DNA of 64,000 bases from an uncultured Pseudomonadota bacterium. Lineage in GTDB: Bacteria; Pseudomonadota; Alphaproteobacteria; RF32; CAG-239. A model generated the notes under the pieces. The model did no database searches and had not been told where the DNA came from. It was given only the letters and a program-made list of their open reading frames with translations. Positions 1 through 7,485 of this stretch are shown piece by piece (position 1 is the first letter of the stretch; each line of letters opens with the position of its first letter). The translations under genes and the position numbers were made by a program. The stretch is taken from positions 62,001-126,000 of the forward strand of contig CADAJN010000006.1 of the NCBI GenBank assembly GCA_902788365.1, written 5' to 3'.

Positions 1-471
1 TCGCATACGGCGCATGGCACAATGGGACTGGTGGTTAATAAACGGCTGGAGGAATTTTCTTTTTCGGATTTGACCTTTCAGTTGCCGATAGATAATTATG
101 CCAAACTTAGCGAAATTTCGCTATATAGCGGCGGACCGCTGGAAAAAGTGCGCGGTATGGTGCTTCATTCCACCGATTATCGCAAAGATGGCACCATTAT
201 TGTCGGTAAAGACATAGCGGTTTCATCTACAACGGAAATTATTGCCGATATTGCCTTTGACCAAGGACCGAAAGATAAATTGGTGGTGCTTGGCTATTCT
301 TTTTGGCAGCCGCGCCAATTGGAAGCCGAGATTTATCGTAACGATTGGTTTGTGCTTGACGCCGATAAAGATTTGCTGTTTGAAACGCACGATAACGAAA
401 AGTGGCAACGCGCCATGGATACAACGCGGATAAATTTGGAAAATTTTGTGCCGGTAACCGGCCACAGTTAA
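1..471 (+). CDS. YqgE/AlgH (DUF179) family protein, 5' end outside window
   Basis: The reading frame is open from base 1, so the gene starts upstream of the window; the ATG at 22 is internal, because the codons before it read SHTAHG and lead into the family block GTMGLVVNK. A second family-like block, FWQPRQLEAEI, lies near the middle. About 157 C-terminal residues are visible, most of the family's usual 180-190. The function of YqgE/AlgH proteins is poorly defined; AlgH was described as affecting alginate regulation in Pseudomonas. The protein looks cytosolic, with no signal or membrane segment in the visible part. It is followed by a 550-bp repeat-rich gap, so it ends its transcription unit. 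Confidence 0.85.
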   Translation, partial: SHTAHGTMGLVVNKRLEEFSFSDLTFQLPIDNYAKLSEISLYSGGPLEKVRGMVLHSTDYRKDGTIIVGKDIAVSSTTEIIADIAFDQGPKDKLVVLGYSFWQPRQLEAEIYRNDWFVLDADKDLLFETHDNEKWQRAMDTTRINLENFVPVTGHS

Positions 472-475
472 ACCC

Positions 476-580
476 AAACCTCGTCTAATGGCTTACTACT
501 TGAAAGTTTTCTCGCTTATGTAGCATTATCTACACCGCGTGAGAAAACTTTCTTCGTATTAAGCTCATTATCCGAGGTTT
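476..580. repeat. Palindromic intergenic repeat A, copy 1
   Basis: A 105-bp element bounded by perfect inverted ends aaacctcg (476-483) and cgaggttt (573-580). Inside it are a perfect 12-bp inverted pair, gaaagttttctc (502-513) and gagaaaactttc (541-552), and an inner tgtag/ctaca hairpin (519-534). A related element with the same ends and the same core gtagcattatctaca lies at 18494-18623, and partial copies follow there. It has no coding potential. It resembles non-autonomous REP/MITE-like intergenic repeats. Confidence 0.75.
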
Positions 581-669
581 CATTTTATAATGTCATACTT
601 TGTCATTGTGAGGAGTGCGAAGCACGACGTGACAATCTTCGGACGTAAGTCCGATAATTAGCGCACTTA

Positions 670-712
670 CCGCGCTTTGCGTGGTCAAGGCATCTTCCGA
701 TTTTTCTTTTAT
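670..712 (-). repeat. Intergenic repeat B, copy 1 (inverted orientation)
   Basis: The segment containing ccgcgctttgcgtgg and aaggcatcttccgatt is the reverse-complement counterpart of the segment at about 10660-10706, which reads aatcggaagatgcctt followed by ccgcgcagagcgcgg. A shorter copy is at 18914-18945. The element centres on a GC-rich hairpin. Confidence 0.65.
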
Positions 713-773
713 AAGGCGGCACGGCTTAAAGCAGTAGCGAAGGCTCATTAAACTCATTATTTGCGATTTTTGC

Positions 774-802
774 TTGACTTTAGAGAAGAAGTTTTTTAAA
801 TT
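774..802 (+). promoter_or_regulatory. Sigma-70 promoter for the structured leader
   Basis: TTGACT (774-779) and TAAATT (797-802) are separated by 17 bp. A start near 808-810 would give a leader of about 190 nt that runs into the terminator at 974-998, upstream of the XRE gene. Confidence 0.5.
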
Positions 803-806
803 TTAC

Positions 807-1000
807 CTTGAGTAAAGCGATAGCTTACTTGGGGTCTGAAAACCTCATTCTATACACGTTTGAACAGAACGTAAAATGTTCGCTTTCTGGTTATTATGAC
901 CGGAAGGCGGCAAAATACGCCGTTCGCGGTCAATATGCCGCACTATCTTGTATAGAGTAGTTTTCAGCTTCCGGTCGCTTTTATCAAGCGACTTTTTTAT
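807..1000 (+). ncRNA. Structured RNA or attenuator leader upstream of the XRE gene
   Basis: Several nested pairings are visible. A GATA-loop hairpin lies at 807-835. CTGAAAAC...CTATACA near 836-855 pairs with TGTATAGAG...GTTTTCAG at about 950-967. GACCGGAAG (898-906) pairs perfectly with CTTCCGGTC (968-976). The last arm overlaps the 5' side of the terminator stem (974-980), so the two helices are mutually exclusive, as in an attenuator or riboswitch. Alternatively the segment is a free-standing sRNA of about 190 nt ended by the terminator. It matches no RNA family I can name; it lacks the SRP domain IV signature despite a CCGGAAGG string. Confidence 0.45.
974..998 (+). terminator. Rho-independent terminator in front of the XRE gene
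   Basis: Perfect 7-bp stem GTCGCTT (974-980) and AAGCGAC (986-992), loop TTATC, followed by six T. It ends 23 bp before the start codon at 1022 and just upstream of its Shine-Dalgarno sequence, so it sits in the leader of the XRE gene rather than after a gene. Confidence 0.8.
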
Positions 1001-1021
1001 AACCCAAAAAAGGAGGTTGAA

Positions 1022-1468
1022 ATGCCAAAATCCGTGCGCGGTCGCTTAGATGACAACAGTCCGAATCCCGTGGATATTTATGTGGGTAAACGTATTCGTT
1101 TGCGTCGGCGTGTTTTAGGGCTGACGCAACAGGAATTTGCTGACAAACTCGGCCTGACTTTTCAACAAGTGCAAAAATATGAAACGGCTATGAACAGAGT
1201 TGGCGCCAGCCGTTTATGGGATATCAGCCGCGTTTTAAATGTGCCGATAGATTATTTTTTTGAAAATATGGATAGCGATACCGCCCGACAAAGTCCGCGC
1301 GCCAAAAGTGATGGTAAAATATCGGTTATAGTCAATGATGACCCGATGCATCAAGCCGAAACAATAGAACTCGTCACGGCATATTATAAAATCAAAAACC
1401 GCCACGCGGCACAATATCTTTTGTGCATGTTGCAAGAGTTGGCCAAATCGGTTGCTTCCGGTAACTAA
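1022..1468 (+). CDS. XRE-family helix-turn-helix transcriptional regulator
   Basis: A 148-residue DNA-binding protein with a Cro/cI-type HTH at about residues 20-78 (LTQQEFADKLGLTFQQVQKYE, then a VPIDYFFE end). Sequence and length match the SinR-like XRE regulators that are very common in alphaproteobacteria. The C-terminal 60 residues form a helical tail without a ligand domain I recognise. The start is fixed by a strong Shine-Dalgarno sequence (aggagg, 7 bp upstream). The gene sits behind a structured leader with a terminator, which suggests transcript-level control. An 18-bp palindrome (1529-1546) and a parS site lie just downstream. Its target genes cannot be inferred. Confidence 0.88.
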   Translation: MPKSVRGRLDDNSPNPVDIYVGKRIRLRRRVLGLTQQEFADKLGLTFQQVQKYETAMNRVGASRLWDISRVLNVPIDYFFENMDSDTARQSPRAKSDGKISVIVNDDPMHQAETIELVTAYYKIKNRHAAQYLLCMLQELAKSVASGN

Positions 1469-1528
1469 AATATAATTTTGTCAAAACATTAACTAAAAAT
1501 ATAAGAATTTTCTTAGACTAAAAGTTGT

Positions 1529-1546
1529 GATTTTAGGTCTAAAATC
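1529..1546. promoter_or_regulatory. 18-bp palindrome, possible operator
   Basis: GATTTTAG-GT-CTAAAATC is a perfect inverted repeat with 8-bp arms in the 179-bp gap after the XRE gene. A related half, cttagactaaaa, lies at 1512-1523. It could be a regulator-binding site or a weak hairpin; no poly-T follows. Confidence 0.35.
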
Positions 1547-1596
1547 TTGTCAACAATACATAATATCAAATAGTTATGAGCAAAAATTCCGTCTAA

Positions 1597-1612
1597 TGTT
1601 TCACGTGAAACA
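1597..1612. other. parS chromosome-partitioning site
   Basis: TGTTTCACGTGAAACA is a perfect 16-bp palindrome identical to the canonical bacterial parS consensus bound by ParB. It is intergenic, between the XRE gene and the 3' end of pepA. In other bacteria parS sites cluster near oriC, so this suggests, but does not prove, that the window lies in the origin-proximal part of the chromosome. I saw no second copy here and no parA or parB gene. Confidence 0.88.
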
Positions 1613-1647
1613 TACGACAAAACCGTAACAGCGGATGCAAAACTTGG

Positions 1648-3069
1648 TTATATATCTTGCACAAGCTGGTTGAGCAGGCGCACGCCAAAGCCACTGGCAC
1701 CTTTCGGATACAGCACCTTTGAGCCGTCGCTTAAATCCATGCCGGCGATATCAATATGCACCCATTTGGTTTGCGGCTCAATATAGCGCTGCAAAAAGCA
1801 CGCTGCCGTAGATGAACCGGCCAAACGTCCGCCGGTGTTTTTCATATCGGCAATGGTGGAATCCATCAACTTATCAAATTCTTTATCAAGCGGCATTTGC
1901 CAAACGCGTTCGCCGCACTTGTTGCCGGCAATACTTAAAGTTTGCGCCAAACGTTGATTGTTGCTGAAAATGCCGGCAAATGTGCTGCCGAGTGCGATGG
2001 TGATGGCGCCGGTTAACGTGGCAATGTCGGCCACATATTGTGGCGCAAAGGTTTTTTGCATATAGGTCAGGCAGTCGGCCAGCACCAAGCGACCTTCGGC
2101 GTCGGTATTGATCACTTCTACAGTTTGTCCCGACATGGATTTTACCACATCGCCCGGCCGATAGGCAGAGCCGGAAGGCATATTTTCAACCAAGCCGACA
2201 ACGGCGGCCACGTTTTTCGGCGATTTTTGCAAGGCCAAAGATTTCATAGTGGCAACAACCGCGGCGGCACCGGCCATATCTTGTTTCATATCCCCCATGT
2301 TGGTGGCGCCTTTAATGGAAATGCCGCCGCTGTCAAAGGTAACGCCTTTGCCGACTAAGCCGATTTCTATTTTTGCATTGTTTGGCGCACCTAACCATTG
2401 CAAAACCGCAACTTTCGGCCGATTTTGCGAGCCTTGTGCCACAGCTAAGGCTAATCCAAAACCAAGCTCGCGCATTTTATCTTCATCTAAAATTTCTACT
2501 TTTAAGCCCAAATATTCCAAACGCTTGATATCATCGGCCATAATTTGCGGAGTAAGGGCGTTGGCCGGCTCGTTGATTAAATCGCGGGCATAGCGCACAG
2601 CGTTAGCTAAACCGGCATAAGGTTTATATCCGTCAAAATTTTTGAGCTTTGTGCCGGTGAAAACTACTTGTTCCAGTGCCGGATAAAACGAAGAGGCTTT
2701 TTTGGTAAAATACTTGTCAAAACGGTAAGCGGCAAGTTCTAAACCGAGTGCAAAGTCATAAATATTTTGCGTTTTGGCTGTTGGTAGTGCCACTTTAACC
2801 GAACGGCATTGTTTAACGGCCCGATAGACTTCGCCGCCAAAATTTTGCCACGCCGGCGCGGAGGTCAGGTTTTTCAAAAGCACCACAAAGATTTTATGGC
2901 TGCCTAAATCATAGAGTTTGATTTTATCGGTCGGCGTTTGCTTTTTAATTGCCGATTCTAATATTTTTTCTTTAGAATCAAGCAGTTCAATAATTTTTTG
3001 AGCTTTGTCCGCCGCCAACAGCTTATCGGTGGCGGTTTTAATGTTGCGTCCGAGTGTTAATTCTACCAT
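1648..3069 (-). CDS. pepA: Leucyl aminopeptidase (M17 family)
   Basis: Cytosolic metallo-aminopeptidase of 473 residues that removes N-terminal residues from peptides. The M17 signature NTDAEGRL is present, and the metal-binding lysine and aspartates are seen in GKGVTFDSGG and in KQDMAGA. The N-terminal third is the divergent M17 N-domain. I place the start at 3069 (protein begins MVELTLGR) because a strong Shine-Dalgarno sequence (aaggaggat) precedes it; an upstream in-frame start at 3114 would add 15 residues but has no good ribosome site. The gene is alone on the minus strand between parS and a divergent promoter at 3157-3185. Confidence 0.95.
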   Translation of the reverse strand: MVELTLGRNIKTATDKLLAADKAQKIIELLDSKEKILESAIKKQTPTDKIKLYDLGSHKIFVVLLKNLTSAPAWQNFGGEVYRAVKQCRSVKVALPTAKTQNIYDFALGLELAAYRFDKYFTKKASSFYPALEQVVFTGTKLKNFDGYKPYAGLANAVRYARDLINEPANALTPQIMADDIKRLEYLGLKVEILDEDKMRELGFGLALAVAQGSQNRPKVAVLQWLGAPNNAKIEIGLVGKGVTFDSGGISIKGATNMGDMKQDMAGAAAVVATMKSLALQKSPKNVAAVVGLVENMPSGSAYRPGDVVKSMSGQTVEVINTDAEGRLVLADCLTYMQKTFAPQYVADIATLTGAITIALGSTFAGIFSNNQRLAQTLSIAGNKCGERVWQMPLDKEFDKLMDSTIADMKNTGGRLAGSSTAACFLQRYIEPQTKWVHIDIAGMDLSDGSKVLYPKGASGFGVRLLNQLVQDI

Positions 3070-3156
3070 AAAATCCTCCTTCAAAAGGTTGTTTTGTTTA
3101 ATTGTAGCCATCAAATTATTTTTTGCAAGAAATATGATTTTATTTGAAAAAATAAG

Positions 3157-3185
3157 TGGACATTTATGAATTTTGCGGTTATACT
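3157..3185 (+). promoter_or_regulatory. Sigma-70 promoter for the HNH-like/SUKH gene pair
   Basis: TGGACA (3157-3162) and TATACT (3180-3185) are separated by 17 bp. The predicted start, about 3192, rules out the in-frame start at 3173. The sequence GCGG directly before the -10 recurs in front of two other -10 boxes in the window (6818 and 38711). Confidence 0.6.
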
Positions 3186-3211
3186 CTGGACAAAATATGA
3201 AAAGGCAGACT

Positions 3212-5002
3212 ATGACCGGAAAGAGTTATAAAGAAAAGCAACAGCACAGACTTCAAAAAGATACATCGCAAACACCGGTGTATGAATATTTGTTGCCGCC
3301 TAAACGCACTAAGTCGCCTTATGAAGCAAAATTGATGCAAATTTTGCTTGAGCCGACAAACTTTAAGAAAAAATTTACCGACCTGAAATTAGACGAACAA
3401 TTGGCCATGAATCAGTTGTTGGCTGAAATTTCGGAATATGGTAAGAGTGAAAATTTGAAAGGTTTTGCGCGTGATTTTGCCGAAGGCGCCGAATATTTGT
3501 TGGACAATATTCATCAAATTGCCGGAACAGAATATGATAAAGGTATTTTTACAAAAATTCATCGCGATGAAAAACGTTTGATCAGAATGGAATGCCACGG
3601 CACCATTAACTTGCGCACACCACATCAACTGAGCATTTTTTATAAATATTTCAATAAACCTGAAAACAAAGGAAAATGGGGACTGCGCGCCTATGATATG
3701 AAAAAATCGCCGATGTGGCGCGTGTTTATGCAATTTGAAAGTTTTCGCAAAATTACCCAAGATATCCGTAAGTATATGCAGAAAAAAGGCATCAATCCGG
3801 ATGCGTTAAAAGTAATGACGGTGAGTGATTTTTGTGATGTGATTTTTCAAGCATATCAAAAGTCATCTAAAGACACAAAGGTTTCTTTTCTGCCGGAAGG
3901 TGAGAGCATCAAAGCTAAATATGTCAAAGAATTTATGCAACGATGCGGCGATAAATATAAAAAGCTGAAGCTGGAAGAAGCAGCGGCGCGCGGCATCAGA
4001 CCGGAAGCGGTAGAATCGCTGTGCAATGCCATGCGTTTGTGGGGAATAACCGAACCTTCAAGAATAACGGTTACATCGTTTGAATATACGCCGCAAATCA
4101 TCAAAGATTTAACCAAAGCCGGATATGATGTTGAGGGTATTGAAGTCGGTTCGCCAATTCCGCAGGAATTTACCGACTATCTGATTATGCATCATCAGGA
4201 AAAGCTGATACAAGCACGCGATGAAAGCGGTAAACTTATAACCACCGAAGGTTTGGAAGGAGAGGAATTGCACCATATCGGTGCGGTGTTAATTGCGGCA
4301 AATAACGGTTATTTGGCACGAACAAATTATCCGGGAATGTTTATCTTGCTTAATACACGATATCACAAAAAATTTATTCATTATTATGACCGCATTTTGA
4401 AACATAATGATGAAGAACAATTTTATCAACGTCTAACGATTAAAGATAAAAAAATACGGGCAATGCTTGGGTTCGGAAAAAATAAGTGTGTTTCCGGTGA
4501 TTTTGAAGACAGTGCGGAATTTAAAAAACGCGAAACCGAAGATATGCTCTATGTGGTCAACTATAATAAAATGACCGCCGATAGATTGAAAAACGAAGTT
4601 GAAATCGCACAAAAATATAAAATTAACTACACCAAAGTGGCCATTGCGCAGAAGTTGGAAGAAATTAAAAATATTAAAGGAACGTCTAAGTCTGATATTC
4701 AGGAATTTGAGGGCGAATATATTAAATGGTTAAAGGAACAAAAGAAAAATCGGCGTCAGAAAAAAGAAACAGCGCACGAGGCTGAAACAAAAAAGGTGAG
4801 TAAAGAAAAAACATCTGAGCGTAAAAAAATAAAATCTGCCAAAAACAAAGTAAAACCGGCGCAGAAAGAAGAAAATGTTAAGCCGCAAAAGCCGCAAAAA
4901 ACACTGCGACAGAGGAAAAATCTGGATAAAGAGGCTGAATTTGATCGGCAGGTTTGGAATTTTATTTATGAGCGGACGGGAAGAGGACATAAAATAAAAT
5001 GA
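3212..5002 (+). CDS. Unknown protein with HNH-like motif and K/E-rich tail
   Basis: A 596-residue protein of unknown function. Around residues 354-390 it has LHHIGAV, then NYPGMFILL and TRYHKKFIH; this spacing of paired histidines, an asparagine and later histidines resembles an HNH/LHH nuclease fold, but I cannot confirm it. The last roughly 90 residues are very rich in lysine and glutamate and probably disordered. No signal peptide or membrane segment is visible. The start at 3212 is preferred for its aaaagg ribosome site and its position after the promoter; 3197 is an alternative. The stop overlaps the start of the following SUKH-family gene (ATGA), so the two are translationally coupled. 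Confidence 0.6.
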   Translation: MTGKSYKEKQQHRLQKDTSQTPVYEYLLPPKRTKSPYEAKLMQILLEPTNFKKKFTDLKLDEQLAMNQLLAEISEYGKSENLKGFARDFAEGAEYLLDNIHQIAGTEYDKGIFTKIHRDEKRLIRMECHGTINLRTPHQLSIFYKYFNKPENKGKWGLRAYDMKKSPMWRVFMQFESFRKITQDIRKYMQKKGINPDALKVMTVSDFCDVIFQAYQKSSKDTKVSFLPEGESIKAKYVKEFMQRCGDKYKKLKLEEAAARGIRPEAVESLCNAMRLWGITEPSRITVTSFEYTPQIIKDLTKAGYDVEGIEVGSPIPQEFTDYLIMHHQEKLIQARDESGKLITTEGLEGEELHHIGAVLIAANNGYLARTNYPGMFILLNTRYHKKFIHYYDRILKHNDEEQFYQRLTIKDKKIRAMLGFGKNKCVSGDFEDSAEFKKRETEDMLYVVNYNKMTADRLKNEVEIAQKYKINYTKVAIAQKLEEIKNIKGTSKSDIQEFEGEYIKWLKEQKKNRRQKKETAHEAETKKVSKEKTSERKKIKSAKNKVKPAQKEENVKPQKPQKTLRQRKNLDKEAEFDRQVWNFIYERTGRGHKIK

Positions 5003-5400
5003 AAAATTTTTTGCAATATCTGAAAGGTAAATCATATAAGGAAGGCGAGCCGCTTGAAAAAGAGGCGGTTATTGTGGCGCAAAAAGTTTTATGCAATATG
5101 GGATTAGATTTTGTGCCGGCTTCGTATGTGGCTTTCTTAAAACATCATAACGGTATGAAAGCAAACGGTTGCTATTTATTTGGGGCAACGGTAGATGATG
5201 ATTTAGATATTATAGACCAGAATGAAAACATGCCGCGGCCGCAAAATGTGTTGCTTTTAGGATATAATGAATTTGACTATCTCGGGTATGATTATGTGCA
5301 CAAAAAATATCAGATTATTGATCGCGAAGATTTTGAGGTGTTGGACAGTTATGCCGATGATGAGTTGGGCGCGGCATTAAACGAGATTTTTGAAGTGTGA
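4999..5400 (+). CDS. SMI1/KNR4 (SUKH superfamily) protein, possible immunity protein
   Basis: A 133-residue cytosolic protein with the SUKH pattern: PASYVAFLKHHNG near residue 40, then GCYLFGA and an acidic hydrophobic stretch to the end. SUKH proteins are the commonest immunity proteins of polymorphic toxin systems, where they often neutralise HNH nucleases, but some have other regulatory roles. It starts inside the last codons of the HNH-like gene (4-bp overlap), which fits a toxin-immunity or enzyme-partner pair. The stop lies 3 bp before tsaC, so all three genes may share a transcript. Assignment to the superfamily is fairly firm; the immunity role is inference. Confidence 0.7.
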   Translation: MKNFLQYLKGKSYKEGEPLEKEAVIVAQKVLCNMGLDFVPASYVAFLKHHNGMKANGCYLFGATVDDDLDIIDQNENMPRPQNVLLLGYNEFDYLGYDYVHKKYQIIDREDFEVLDSYADDELGAALNEIFEV

Positions 5401-5403
5401 AAA

Positions 5404-6348
5404 ATGAGCAATATATACAGCGGCACAGAGGAAAATATTCAAAAAGCAGCAGCGGTGATTAAGCGCGGAGGGTTGGTGGCATTTCCGACCGAAACGGTTT
5501 ACGGTTTGGGCGCTAACGTTTATAATGAAGCTGCGGTGGCGGCAATTTTTGCCGCAAAAGAGCGACCGCGGTTTGATCCGCTGATTTCACATATTGCCGA
5601 AGTGGATTTTTTGCCGCAATATGCCGCGGTTGATGCGCGAGCCATGGAGTTGGCTAAGCATTTTTGGCCGGGGCCGCTGACTTTGGTGCTGAATCGTATT
5701 GAGGAAAATCCATGTTTGGATTTGGCATGTTCGGGACTGCGCACGCTGACCGTCAGAATGCCGGCACATCCGTTGGCTTTGAGCTTGATTAAAGCGTCCG
5801 GGGTGCCGATTGTGGCGCCTTCGGCCAACAAATATCAATCGGTAAGCCCGACAACGGCACAACATGTGGCTGACGGGCTGGGTGACAAGGTGGATATGAT
5901 TTTGGACGGTGGTGCCTGTCAGGTGGGTGTGGAATCTACCATTATTGATTTAACCGGACGGCAGGTGGTATTGCTTCGTGCCGGCGGAACTGCCAAAGAA
6001 GACATTGAGGCATTTTTGGGCGAGAAAATTACGGTGCCGGAGACCGTGCCGGCTTTACCGACCGCGCCGGGGCAAATGTTGCGCCATTATGCACCGAAAA
6101 ATGTGTTGCGAATCAATGTGACTGCGCCGGAGCCGGACGAATTTTACATTGGCTTTGGTAAATATGATGGCGCGTTGAATCTGAGTCCGACCGGCGATGT
6201 GAAAGAAGCGGCCAGCAGATTGTTTGCTTATTTACGTTTGGCCGATGAAAAAGCTATCGGCGGTAAAATTGCCGTAGCTCCGGTGCCAAACGTTGGTTTG
6301 GGGCTAGCCATAAACGACCGGTTAAATAGAGCATCATATCATAAATAA
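5404..6348 (+). CDS. tsaC: Threonylcarbamoyl-AMP synthase (Sua5/YrdC/TsaC)
   Basis: Makes L-threonylcarbamoyl-AMP from threonine, bicarbonate and ATP for the t6A37 modification of ANN-decoding tRNAs. The YrdC domain fills about residues 8-195 with FPTETVYGLGAN, KERPRFDPL, and VAPSANKYQSVSPT. The 314-residue length shows that the C-terminal Sua5 domain is present (long form), joined through a linker containing PTAPGQMLRHYAPK, which is typical of Sua5. The start directly follows the SUKH gene; the ribosome site is weak, suggesting coupling. This is a housekeeping gene of high confidence. Confidence 0.95.
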   Translation: MSNIYSGTEENIQKAAAVIKRGGLVAFPTETVYGLGANVYNEAAVAAIFAAKERPRFDPLISHIAEVDFLPQYAAVDARAMELAKHFWPGPLTLVLNRIEENPCLDLACSGLRTLTVRMPAHPLALSLIKASGVPIVAPSANKYQSVSPTTAQHVADGLGDKVDMILDGGACQVGVESTIIDLTGRQVVLLRAGGTAKEDIEAFLGEKITVPETVPALPTAPGQMLRHYAPKNVLRINVTAPEPDEFYIGFGKYDGALNLSPTGDVKEAASRLFAYLRLADEKAIGGKIAVAPVPNVGLGLAINDRLNRASYHK

Positions 6349-6410
6349 TAAAATATTATATACTTTTGAGTTTAATATTTAATTTTATCATTTAAAAGTT
6401 GATTTTTGAC

Positions 6411-6439
6411 TTGACACATTTTCTTATTGTGCGTATATT
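6411..6439 (+). promoter_or_regulatory. Strong sigma-70 promoter for the cold-shock gene
   Basis: Consensus TTGACA (6411-6416), 17-bp spacer, TATATT (6434-6439). The start is predicted near 6446, giving a 5' leader of about 66 nt, in line with the leader-dependent control of many csp genes. Confidence 0.75.
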
Positions 6440-6511
6440 GCAACTTGTAATAGAATCGTAATTATATTACAATATAAACATGTATATAGTATCAATAAAG
6501 GAGATAAACTA

Positions 6512-6715
6512 ATGAGTACTGGAACTGTAAAATGGTTTAATACGCGCAAAGGTTACGGATTCATTCAGCCGACAAACGGCGGTAAGGATGTCTTCGTGCA
6601 TGTGACTAAGCTTGAAGAAAAAGGAATTCGCCGTTTATATGAAGGACAGCGTGTCAGTTATGAAATTTATGATGACAGAGGTAGAACAGCCGCCGGTAGC
6701 ATTGTGTTGCTGTAA
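6512..6715 (+). CDS. Cold-shock domain protein (CspA family)
   Basis: A 67-residue single-domain nucleic-acid-binding protein. RNP1 is KGYGFI (about residues 13-18) and RNP2 is DVFVHV (about 26-31); KWFN at the N-terminus is also diagnostic. It probably acts as an RNA chaperone in the cytosol. The Shine-Dalgarno sequence aaaggagat is strong. It is transcribed alone from a near-consensus promoter and followed by a terminator at 6764-6793. Which csp paralogue it represents cannot be told from the sequence. Confidence 0.95.
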   Translation: MSTGTVKWFNTRKGYGFIQPTNGGKDVFVHVTKLEEKGIRRLYEGQRVSYEIYDDRGRTAAGSIVLL

Positions 6716-6763
6716 ATTTTAAACAGATAAAAACAGCCTAAAGCTGTTGTTGAACTATGTATA

Positions 6764-6793
6764 AACGTCGCAAGCAATTTGTGGCGTTTTTTG
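6764..6793 (+). terminator. Rho-independent terminator after the csp gene
   Basis: Eight-pair stem AACGTCGC (6764-6771) with GTGGCGTT (6781-6788), two G-T wobbles, 9-nt loop, then a T run. Confidence 0.65.
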
Positions 6794-6823
6794 TTGGACT
6801 TTTGCGGACAGAGCGGTTATATT
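6794..6823 (+). promoter_or_regulatory. Promoter for the MBL-fold hydrolase
   Basis: TTGGAC (6794-6799) and TATATT (6818-6823) are 18 bp apart, with GCGG just before the -10. The predicted start near 6830 excludes the in-frame start at 6757. Confidence 0.5.
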
Positions 6824-6846
6824 CAGTGCAAGTTACGGAGAGAAAA

Positions 6847-7485
6847 ATGTTGATTAAGCAAGTGCCGTTGAGCGGCGTGATTACAACTAACGGGTATTTT
6901 TATATAGACGAGCAAAGTCGGCACGGCCTATTGATTGACGCGGCGGCCGAGCCTGAAGTATTGGCGCAGATAATTAAAGAAAATGACTGGGTGATAGAAA
7001 AAATATTGCTTACGCACGGGCATTTTGACCACATCGGTGCGGTGGCGCAGTTGCATCGGCAACTGGGAGTGCCGTATTATATTTATGAGGTCGGCAAGGA
7101 AATGTTGCGGCGGCCGGAATTTAATTTGTCGGCATTTATGGGCGATGAGATTGTTTTAGACGGGGCACAGAGTTTGGCCGACGGCGAAGTTGTGGCGATA
7201 GAAACACAACCGAAGATGGCGCTAAAAGTGATTCATGTGCCGGGGCATACGCCGGATTCTGCGGTGTTTTATGATGCCGATAATAAGGTGGCGTTTGTGG
7301 GCGATACGATTTTTAAAGGCAGTGTCGGCGCCACGCATTTTCCGCTGGGTGATGAAGCGGCGCTGAAACGTAGCATTAAGGAAAAGATTATGAGCTTGCC
7401 GGAAGATACGATTTTATATTCAGGACATAGCGAGCCGACCACTGTGGCGAATGAGCGCGATAATCCGTTTTTGATTAGTGTTTAA
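6847..7485 (+). CDS. MBL-fold metallo-hydrolase (glyoxalase II-like)
   Basis: A 212-residue cytosolic protein with the metallo-beta-lactamase metal motif THGHFDHIG (HxHxDH) near residue 56, a second histidine in VPGHTPDS, the bridging aspartate in FVGDTIF, and a late histidine in LYSGHSEP. This architecture matches short hydroxyacylglutathione-hydrolase-like enzymes (YcbL type), which hydrolyse thioesters; the actual substrate is unknown. The start at 6847 is chosen for its ggag ribosome site and the promoter position; a longer frame from 6757 would read through the csp terminator. The 3' end overlaps the convergent zincin gene by 4 bp. Confidence 0.9.
   Translation: MLIKQVPLSGVITTNGYFYIDEQSRHGLLIDAAAEPEVLAQIIKENDWVIEKILLTHGHFDHIGAVAQLHRQLGVPYYIYEVGKEMLRRPEFNLSAFMGDEIVLDGAQSLADGEVVAIETQPKMALKVIHVPGHTPDSAVFYDADNKVAFVGDTIFKGSVGATHFPLGDEAALKRSIKEKIMSLPEDTILYSGHSEPTTVANERDNPFLISV

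Larger units (their letters stand above)
472..1021. other. Gene-free 550-bp interval
   Basis: This interval holds repeat A copy 1 (476-580), a degenerate 'gtcattg...gtgacaatct' repeat (about 600-638), repeat B copy 1 in inverted orientation (about 670-712), then a promoter (774-802), a strongly structured transcript region (about 807-992) and a rho-independent terminator (974-998) just before the XRE gene. I see no credible ORF in it. Confidence 0.7.

Noticed and set aside
895..915. GACCGGAAGGCGGCA as the domain IV loop of the signal recognition particle RNA
   Set aside because: Only the CCGGAAGG string fits; the conserved flanking bases (AGG before, AGCAG after) are missing and the helices around it are different.
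2038..2593. Long plus-strand frames opposite pepA
   Set aside because: Antisense to a firm M17 peptidase gene; composition follows its codons and there are no ribosome sites.
3173..3211. Start of the HNH-like gene at 3173
   Set aside because: It lies upstream of the predicted transcript start at about 3192 and overlaps the promoter.
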